From assembly GCA_003231035.1 (NCBI GenBank), contig QIHU01000018.1, positions 1-5,349 on the forward strand: a DNA stretch of 5,349 bases. Direction: 5' to 3'. The notes under the pieces were generated by a model. That model did no database searches and was not told the DNA's origin. It saw only the letters and a program-made list of their open reading frames with translations. Position 1 is the first letter of the stretch. Every line of letters starts with the position of its first letter. A program made the translations under genes and the position numbers. This DNA comes from Acidobacteriota bacterium. GTDB lineage: Bacteria > Acidobacteriota > Thermoanaerobaculia > Multivoradales > SZUA-115. Shown piece by piece: positions 1 to 4,500 of this stretch.

Positions 1-48
1 GTCTTTCGCCTCACCCTCCCCGCCACCCTTACCGGAGACAGACCATGA
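1..48 (+). CDS. C-terminal end of a probable sensor histidine kinase (partial, 5' end outside window)
   Basis: Frame 1 reads VFRLTLPATLTGDRP and then a TGA at 46-48. The pattern V-F-R-L-T-L-P is the usual last beta strand of HATPase_c histidine kinase domains, which often end in F-x-L-x-L-P followed by a short tail. The stop overlaps the start of the following response regulator (ATGA at 45-48), the arrangement expected for a translationally coupled kinase-regulator pair. Only 15 residues are visible, so the catalytic boxes cannot be checked. The identification rests on this short motif and on the neighbour. The protein would autophosphorylate on a histidine and pass the phosphate to Asp55 of the adjacent regulator. 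Confidence 0.7.
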   Translation, partial: VFRLTLPATLTGDRP

Positions 49-1457
49 CCGCAGTGATCCTGGTTGAAGACGATCCGAAGATCCGCGCCAATCTGCTCTT
101 CCAGTTGCGCGACGAAGGATTCGCGCCGCGCGCCTTCGAAAACGCCGAAGCCGCCCTGTGCGAACTCGAACCGGCCAGCAAGCCCCTACCCGAACTGCTC
201 CTTATCGACGTCCGCCTACCGGGAATCAGCGGTGTCGACTTGGTGCGCAAGTTGGTCGAGGCCGACCGCCTGCCGCCGACTGTCATCATCTCGGGCGAGG
301 CTTCGATCAGCGAAACGGTCGAAGCGCTCAAACTGGGGGTCCACGACCTGATCGAAAAGCCCTTCTCCAAACAGCGTCTCCTGCGCTCGATTCGCACCAC
401 GCTCGAGAACACGGCGCTGCGCCGCGAGGTCGCCGAACTCAAATCCGAACTCGCCGCCGAGGCGGAGATCCTCGGCGACTCGCCCGCCGTCGCCGAGCTG
501 CGCGAACGCATCGCCCAGGCGGCCCCCACCGACGCCCGGGTGCTGATCCGCGGCGAGAGCGGCACCGGCAAAGAGCTGGTGGCCAACGCCCTCCACCGCC
601 AAAGCCCGCGCGCCGGCCAGCCGTTCATCAAGATCAACTGCGCCGCCATCCCCGCCCACCTGATCGAAGACGAACTCTTCGGCCACGTGCGCGGCGCCTT
701 CACCGACGCCCGCGCCGACAAGCCGGGCCTCTTCGAAGAGGCCGACGGCGGCACCCTCTTCCTAGACGAAATCGGCGACATGGAATACGCCCTCCAAGCC
801 CGCCTCCTGCGCGTACTCGAAGACGGCCGCGTGCGCCGCATCGGCGACACCCAAGAGCGCGAAGTGGACGTACGAGTGATCGCCGCCACCCACACCGACC
901 TCGAAGAGGCCCTCCACGAAAAACGGTTCCGCGAAGACCTCTACTTCCGCCTCGCCGGCCTCCCCCTCGAAGTCCCCCCCCTGCGCCAACGCCCCGGCGA
1001 CATCCGCCTCCTCTTCGACCACTTCCTCGACCACTACCGCCGCCTCCACCACACCCGCGCCCGCCAAGTGGAGCCCGAAGTCCTCACCCGCCTGGAAGCC
1101 CATCCCTGGCCCGGCAACGTGCGAGAACTCAAGAGCCTCTGCGAACGGCTCGTCGTCTTCGGCGCCGACCCCATCACCCTAAACCAACTCCCCAGCAACC
1201 TCAGCAGCAACCTCAGCCACCCCAACTCCAGCGAAACCGACCTCCTCCACCTCAACGGCAACCACCCCATAGTCCCCCTAAAGAGCTTCAAAGCCGAAAG
1301 CGAAAAACGCTACCTAGAAAGCGTCCTGCAACGAACCGGCTGGAACGTAGCCGCCGCCGCCCGACTGCTGGAGATCCAACGGACTCACCTGCACCGTAAG
1401 CTCAGCGCCCACGGCACGGTGCGGCCGGGGAAGGAGGCTGACACGTCTAAACCCTGA
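45..1457 (+). CDS. NtrC/NtrX-family sigma-54-dependent response regulator
   Basis: This is a 470-residue cytoplasmic transcription activator. The receiver domain (about 1-120) has the acidic pocket E8-D9-D10, phospho-acceptor D55, switch S83 and conserved K105. The AAA+ domain (about 140-370) has Walker A GESGTGKE at 170-177, Walker B around GGTLFLDEIGD at 235-245, FREDLYFRL at 295-303, and the HPWPGNVREL sensor region at 353-362. A polar Asn/Ser-rich linker (about 380-410) leads to a Fis-type helix-turn-helix at about 420-457 (NVAAAARLLEIQRTHLHRKL). The sigma-54 contact loop reads GAFTDA at 217-222, with Asp where Gly is usual; the key Phe219 and Thr220 are kept. The AAA+ start (ILGDSPAVAELRERIAQAAPTDARVL, split here only in description) resembles NtrX more than NtrC. 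The ATG is supported by GGAG at 34-37, seven bases upstream, and by a 4-bp overlap with the upstream kinase stop. When phosphorylated it should oligomerise and open sigma-54 promoters; its targets are not visible here. Confidence 0.95.
   Translation: MTAVILVEDDPKIRANLLFQLRDEGFAPRAFENAEAALCELEPASKPLPELLLIDVRLPGISGVDLVRKLVEADRLPPTVIISGEASISETVEALKLGVHDLIEKPFSKQRLLRSIRTTLENTALRREVAELKSELAAEAEILGDSPAVAELRERIAQAAPTDARVLIRGESGTGKELVANALHRQSPRAGQPFIKINCAAIPAHLIEDELFGHVRGAFTDARADKPGLFEEADGGTLFLDEIGDMEYALQARLLRVLEDGRVRRIGDTQEREVDVRVIAATHTDLEEALHEKRFREDLYFRLAGLPLEVPPLRQRPGDIRLLFDHFLDHYRRLHHTRARQVEPEVLTRLEAHPWPGNVRELKSLCERLVVFGADPITLNQLPSNLSSNLSHPNSSETDLLHLNGNHPIVPLKSFKAESEKRYLESVLQRTGWNVAAAARLLEIQRTHLHRKLSAHGTVRPGKEADTSKP
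1194..1217 (+). repeat. 12-bp perfect tandem duplication in the regulator linker
   Basis: The unit AGCAACCTCAGC occurs twice head to tail (1194-1205 and 1206-1217). It is in frame with the response regulator and encodes SNLS twice. It falls in the non-conserved, polar linker between the AAA+ domain and the HTH, where length changes should be tolerated. This looks like a small slippage or duplication event with no evident function. Confidence 0.8.
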
Positions 1458-1471
1458 TTGCCACACGCTTT

Positions 1472-1494
1472 CCCCTCCTTCCATGCTAGACTTC
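1472..1494 (+). promoter_or_regulatory. Candidate promoter of the secreted-protein gene (extended -10 type)
   Basis: CCCCTCCT (1472-1479) is followed by TGCTAGACTTC (1484-1494). TGCTAGACT resembles an extended -10 element (TG-n-TAnAnT, with TAGACT at 1487-1492), which would put the transcription start near 1499 and give a leader of about 22 nt. No good -35 hexamer sits at the usual 16-18 bp; TTGCCA at 1458-1463 is too far (23 bp). The same two-part motif recurs at 2089-2112 ahead of the cobalamin riboswitch, which is the main reason to believe it. Confidence 0.45.
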
Positions 1495-1520
1495 CCTGTC
1501 CACTCACCAGGAGGTGTCTC

Positions 1521-2045
1521 ATGAAGGCTCGTACGATTTTTCTCGCAGTGCTGTTGTTAGCGACGGTCGTCTTCACCGCAGGTCCGCTGATGGCGGATGT
1601 GTATTCGGTGACCTTGGAGGACGGCAAGGTCTTCTTGACCCGTTATCAGCCGCGTGAGGCTTCGTTTGACTCGTCGCTGGTGACCTTTCTCGATGACCAT
1701 GGGAACTTGATTGCCATCCCGCGCGACAAGATCGCGTCGGTGACTTCCGAGACCGAGAGCAAAGGTTATGGGTTGCGCATCAACACGACGACTCTGCTCA
1801 TGGGCTATACGGCCAACAACGGGGTGGTCGAGAACCAGGTCTTCGTCAATGGGGCTGGCACGCAGTCGTTCGACATTGAGCAGTTCGTCGAACCGAGCAG
1901 GGCTGGCGGCGGCTTTCCGGTCTTCGGTGTGCACAACAACGGCAGCTTCTTCGGCCAAGGCCTGGCCGCTTCGCCGAACTCCGGCAGGCAGGCTCCGGTC
2001 GGACAAACACCGGCGGAGTCTCCGGTGACGCCTCCCGTTCAATAG
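1521..2045 (+). CDS. Small secreted protein of unknown function
   Basis: This 174-residue protein has a clear Sec signal peptide: MKAR, a hydrophobic core (about 5-20), and a probable cleavage after PLMA (25/26). The mature part begins DVYSVTLEDGKVFLTRYQP and continues as alternating short strands and turns. Notable stretches are GNLIAIPRDKIASVTSETES (61-80) and NTTTLLMGY (88-96). The tail from about residue 130 is rich in Gly, Pro, Ser and Asn and looks disordered. There are no cysteines, lipobox or catalytic motif. Start choice: AGGAGG at 1509-1514 lies six bases before this ATG. A longer in-frame reading from TTG 1458 would put 21 non-hydrophobic residues before the signal peptide and is rejected. 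I do not recognise a named family; I only have a loose impression of similar exported hypothetical proteins in Acidobacteriota. It appears to be transcribed alone, between its own promoter-like motif and a terminator-like hairpin. An envelope role is inferred only from the signal peptide. Confidence 0.85.
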   Translation: MKARTIFLAVLLLATVVFTAGPLMADVYSVTLEDGKVFLTRYQPREASFDSSLVTFLDDHGNLIAIPRDKIASVTSETESKGYGLRINTTTLLMGYTANNGVVENQVFVNGAGTQSFDIEQFVEPSRAGGGFPVFGVHNNGSFFGQGLAASPNSGRQAPVGQTPAESPVTPPVQ

Positions 2046-2088
2046 ACAGACAGTCCGGCACCAGCCATGAAACCTAGCGTGCGGCTGA

Positions 2089-2112
2089 CCCCTCCTGGGA
2101 CTGCTAGACTTC
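2089..2112 (+). promoter_or_regulatory. Candidate promoter of the btuB-btuF riboswitch transcript
   Basis: CCCCTCCT (2089-2096) and TGCTAGACTTC (2102-2112) repeat the two-part motif found at 1472-1494, with the two parts one base further apart. TGCTAGACT fits an extended -10, and CTGACC at 2085-2090 is a weak -35 candidate at a short 14-bp spacing. Transcription would start near 2117, about 30 nt before the first stem of the riboswitch, which is the right place for the B12 operon. It is supported by the motif recurrence and position only. Confidence 0.45.
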
Positions 2113-2115
2113 GGT

Positions 2116-2143
2116 CCCCGGCGCGTCGCCGGGATTGTTCTTT
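2116..2143 (+). terminator. Probable Rho-independent terminator after the secreted-protein gene
   Basis: CCCGGCG (2117-2123) pairs perfectly with CGCCGGG (2127-2133) around a three-base loop, and a T-rich run follows (ATTGTTCTTT, 2134-2143). It lies 71 bases after the stop at 2045 and just before the riboswitch, so it would separate the two transcription units. Because the candidate riboswitch promoter sits just upstream, the same hairpin might also form the 5' end of the B12 leader RNA. Confidence 0.6.
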
Positions 2144-2149
2144 GAACTG

Positions 2150-2423
2150 ATGCCGCGGTGACATGGCGCTAGCAACCTCTCGACGAGGAGCTGGCGCCTC
2201 GAGGGAAGCCGGTGCAATACCGGCGCGGCCCCCGCCACTGTGACCGGCGACGAAACCGGAACTAGCCACTGCATGGGAAAGGATCAGGGACCACCGTCTC
2301 GAAAGACGGTTCGCTGGTTGCCCTTGTGGGAAGGCCCGGGAGTAGGTAGACCTGAATAGATGGACCTAGAAATAGATAGACCTAGACAGGTACAACCGGA
2401 AGCCAGGAAACCTGCCACGGCAT
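2150..2423 (+). ncRNA. Cobalamin (adenosylcobalamin) riboswitch aptamer
   Basis: The conserved B12-element blocks appear in order: GGGAAGCCGGTGCAATACCGG (2203-2223, given as its two arms GCCGGT and ACCGGC), GCGCGG then CCGCCACTGTGA ending at 2243 (the B12 box core), GCCACTG (2265-2271), GGGAAGGC (2328-2335), and the 3' core AGCCAGGAAACCTGCC (2401-2416). Closing stem P1 is visible: ATGCCG (2150-2155) pairs exactly with CGGCAT (2418-2423). A second stem is GGCGC 2165-2169 with GCGCC 2194-2198, capped by CCTC 2176-2179 with GAGG 2185-2188. At about 274 nt it is longer than usual, because of an extra hairpin (about 2286-2324) and a tandem repeat (2342-2387). It sits 158 bases before btuB. It should sense adenosylcobalamin and lower expression of the uptake genes through the RBS hairpin at 2518-2577. 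Confidence 0.95.
2342..2387 (+). repeat. Degenerate ~16-nt tandem repeat (three copies) inside the riboswitch
   Basis: The copies are GTAGGTAGACCTGA (2342-2355), ATAGATGGACCTAGAA (2356-2371) and ATAGATAGACCTAGAC (2372-2387). They sit in the variable region between the GGGAAGGC block and the 3' core AGCCAGGAAACCTGCC. The array is AT-richer than its surroundings. ACCTG at 2350-2354 can pair with CAGGT at 2387-2391, so the array may form the loop of a variable arm. The repeat is seen directly; any role in ligand sensing is unknown. Confidence 0.75.
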
Positions 2424-2444
2424 TGCGATGACCTCTTTCGATCC

Positions 2445-2497
2445 ACCCACGGCGCCTCCAGGGCGCGGGTCGATCGACGCCGCGGGGTGCGGCCGAC
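2445..2497 (+). promoter_or_regulatory. Two leader hairpins between aptamer and RBS hairpin, possible kissing-loop arm
   Basis: Hairpin A: ACCC 2445-2448 with GGGT 2467-2470, plus GCGCC 2452-2456 with GGCGC 2462-2466. Hairpin B: GCCGC 2479-2483 with GCGGC 2489-2493, extended by TCG 2474-2476 with CGA 2494-2496, and closed by the loop GGGGT (2484-2488). The loop of B could pair with the run of five C in the aptamer (2229-2233). Cobalamin riboswitches use a long-range loop-loop contact to couple ligand binding to the expression platform, so B is a candidate for that arm. The pairings are read by eye and their biological use is inferred. Confidence 0.35.
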
Positions 2498-2517
2498 TGG
2501 TTCTTGTGCTCACAAGC

Positions 2518-2577
2518 GCGCTCCTTCGGTTTCTCTCATCCCGCCGTACGAGGTCGAAACCTTCTGGAAAGGAGCGC
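2518..2577 (+). promoter_or_regulatory. RBS-sequestering hairpin of the riboswitch expression platform
   Basis: GCGCTCCTT (2518-2526) is the exact reverse complement of AAGGAGCGC (2569-2577), which contains the btuB Shine-Dalgarno (AAAGGAG, 2568-2574). Inside it GGTTTC (2528-2533) pairs exactly with GAAACC (2556-2561). The result is a 9-bp plus 6-bp helix with an asymmetric internal loop that hides the ribosome site seven bases before ATG 2582. No T-run follows, so control should be at translation initiation rather than by termination. I did not find a clear anti-sequestering partner. Confidence 0.65.
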
Positions 2578-2581
2578 ATTC

Positions 2582-4471
2582 ATGCGCCATGCCATTTTCT
2601 TGGCTGCTTTCGTCTTGACCGGTGCCCTCGGGGGCGTGGCACCGATGTTGGGCCAAGACTCCGTGCAGTCCACACCCAGCTCCCCCGCCACCGGCACCCC
2701 TATCGCCGACTCCCGGGCCACCGACTACGAGGAGTCCATCGTCGTCACCGCCTCCGCCTTGGCGCGCGAAGCCAACAAGCTTCCCGCTTCGGTGACGGTC
2801 CTGGATTCCGAGGAGATCCTCGCCCGTCAAGCGGTCTCGGTCGCCGACTTGATCGCCACCGTCCCCGGTGTCGGGGTGGTCGCCTCCGGCCCGCCCGGTC
2901 AGGTGACCTCCACTTTCGTGCGCGGCGCCGAGTCTGATCAGGTCTTGCTGCTGTGGAACGGGGTCGAATTGAACAACCCCTACTTCGGGTCGATCAACTG
3001 GGCCTTCCTGCCGGCCGACGGTGTCGAACGCATCGAGGTGGTTCGCGGACCCTTTTCCTCGCTGTACGGCGGCAACGCGGTCGGCGGTGTGGTGCAAGTG
3101 TTTACCGGCGACCACGACGGCGGGCAGCTGCGGTTAGAGGGAGGGAGTAACGGCTACACCCGCGCCGGCCTCGCCGCCGGTCACTCCTTCGGTAACTGGC
3201 GCTTCGATGTCACCGGCCACAGCCGGCGCGGCGACAGCGAGCTGGAGAACGGCTTTTTCGACTCGGACGAGCTGGTGGCCAACCTCGCCTGGACACCGGC
3301 GGACGGCGTGGAAGTAGGTATCCTCGCCCGCGCCAACAAGTCGACCAGCGGCATTCCCCTCTCCGGCGGCCAGCCGGCCCTCGAACGGATGATCGATTGG
3401 AGCGAGAGCCAGATCGTCATCCCGGTGCGTATCGAGAAGGGCAACTGGAAGATCGATGGCCAACTCTCGCAAGTCGATTTCGAAAGCGCCTTTCGCGATC
3501 CTCAAGACCCCTTCGGCTTTACCCGTTCCGACACCGACTCGCAAGCCCGACGAGCCCGCACCCAGGCCAGTTGGCAGCCAAACTCACGGTTCGGCCTGGC
3601 CTTTGGCGGCGAAACGGAACGGCTCGAAGTGACCGACTCTTCGACCTTCGGTTCGAACCTGGACGCGGCCGACCAACGCACCTGGGCGCTTTTTTCGGAA
3701 CTTTCCTTCAACGCCGGCCCGCTGACCCTAGACATCGGGGCACGGCGCGACGACAACAACCTCTTCGGCGCCGAGACCAGCTTGCGAGCCGGCCTCGGGG
3801 TACGCCTCGGCGACGGTTGGCGGCTGTGGACCAACTACGGCGAGGCCTTCCGCCCGCCGACCTTGGGCGAACTCTTCTTTCCTTTCAGTGGCAACCCGAA
3901 TTTGCGACCGGAACGGGCTGAGTCTTTCGAGCTGGGAACGCAGTGGCGCTGGCGCCAAGCTCCCGGCGGCGACTGGCGGCTCAGTGTGGTCGGCTTTCAG
4001 AATCGTCAGCAAGATCTGATCGACTTTGATTTCGTCACCTTCACCAATATCAACGTCGGCAGGGCGCGCAGCCGTGGGGTGGAAGCGAGCCTCGATGTCG
4101 ACGGCCCGCGTCTCGACCTGCGCGCCAACATCACCTACCTCGACGCCGAGGATCGCACCACGGGCCTCGCCCTGTTGCGCCGAGCGGAGTGGAGCGCCAA
4201 TGTGGTCGTCTCGCTCACCCCTCATGACGACTGGAAGGTCACCCTGACCAGCCGCTTTGTCGACGATCGGCCCGATGTCGACCCGGTCACCTTCGGCCGC
4301 GCCGAGAACCCCAGCTATCTGCGCTTCGATCTTGCGGCGCGGTGGCAGGTGAGCCGGCGGTTCGCGCCCTACGCCAGAGTCGAGAACCTCGCCGACGAGG
4401 AGTACGCCGAAGCGCTGGGCTTCCCGGCGCAAGGACGGACCTGGATCGGCGGCATCGCGGTGGCCTTTTGA
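2582..4471 (+). CDS. btuB: TonB-dependent vitamin B12 outer-membrane receptor
   Basis: This 629-residue receptor is close to the length of E. coli BtuB. It imports corrinoids across the outer membrane using energy from TonB-ExbBD. It begins with a signal peptide (MRHAIFLAAFVLTGALGG, cleavage near 24). The TonB box is at about 51-57 (ESIVVTA). The plug domain (about 62-176) has LPASVTVLDSEEI, PGVGVV, FVRGAESDQVLLLWNGVELN (112-131) and VERIEVVRGPFSSLYGGNAV (148-167). A 22-strand-type barrel follows, with FRPPTLGELF near 420 and the terminal ARVENLADEEYAEA then GRTWIGGIAVAF, ending in the usual C-terminal Phe. The B12 substrate is assigned mainly from the riboswitch upstream and btuF downstream, and the plug is also BtuB-like. 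Start choice: AAAGGAG at 2568-2574 precedes ATG 2582. A longer reading from GTG 2504 adds 26 residues before the signal peptide and lacks a ribosome site, so it is rejected. Translation is likely repressed by the B12-bound leader. Confidence 0.93.
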   Translation: MRHAIFLAAFVLTGALGGVAPMLGQDSVQSTPSSPATGTPIADSRATDYEESIVVTASALAREANKLPASVTVLDSEEILARQAVSVADLIATVPGVGVVASGPPGQVTSTFVRGAESDQVLLLWNGVELNNPYFGSINWAFLPADGVERIEVVRGPFSSLYGGNAVGGVVQVFTGDHDGGQLRLEGGSNGYTRAGLAAGHSFGNWRFDVTGHSRRGDSELENGFFDSDELVANLAWTPADGVEVGILARANKSTSGIPLSGGQPALERMIDWSESQIVIPVRIEKGNWKIDGQLSQVDFESAFRDPQDPFGFTRSDTDSQARRARTQASWQPNSRFGLAFGGETERLEVTDSSTFGSNLDAADQRTWALFSELSFNAGPLTLDIGARRDDNNLFGAETSLRAGLGVRLGDGWRLWTNYGEAFRPPTLGELFFPFSGNPNLRPERAESFELGTQWRWRQAPGGDWRLSVVGFQNRQQDLIDFDFVTFTNINVGRARSRGVEASLDVDGPRLDLRANITYLDAEDRTTGLALLRRAEWSANVVVSLTPHDDWKVTLTSRFVDDRPDVDPVTFGRAENPSYLRFDLAARWQVSRRFAPYARVENLADEEYAEALGFPAQGRTWIGGIAVAF

Positions 4472-4500
4472 GCCTTCGGCGGGTTCTCCTCGGTGGGGGA

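Noticed and set aside
29..895. 288-residue antisense frame opposite the regulator
   Set aside because: Ser/Arg-rich low-complexity translation with no motif or ribosome site; an antisense shadow in high-GC DNA.
158..1399. 413-residue open frame on the + strand inside the regulator gene
   Set aside because: It is dominated by Arg and Pro with no recognisable domain, as expected for a +1/+2 shadow of a C-rich gene. The overlapping regulator is fully conserved.
1458..1520. N-terminal extension of the secreted protein from TTG 1458
   Set aside because: It starts directly after the regulator stop, overlaps the promoter-like motif, and would place 21 residues before an obvious signal peptide that has its own AGGAGG and ATG.
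2342..2387. CRISPR-like array
   Set aside because: The units are contiguous 14-16 nt degenerate copies with no spacers and lie inside a riboswitch; there are no cas genes.
2504..2581. N-terminal extension of BtuB from GTG 2504
   Set aside because: No ribosome site, and it would precede the signal peptide. The extension covers the sequestering hairpin and the true Shine-Dalgarno.
2428..2937. 169-residue + frame beginning between the riboswitch and btuB
   Set aside because: It covers the RBS-sequestering hairpin, then shadows the btuB plug in another frame. Its ATG has no Shine-Dalgarno, and its sequence is Arg-rich and featureless.
4468..4500. TTG start for BtuF overlapping the btuB stop
   Set aside because: It is possible and kept as an alternative, but it gives a long n-region with an Arg in the middle of the leader. 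GTG 4501 gives a standard lipoprotein signal with an equally good GGTGG.
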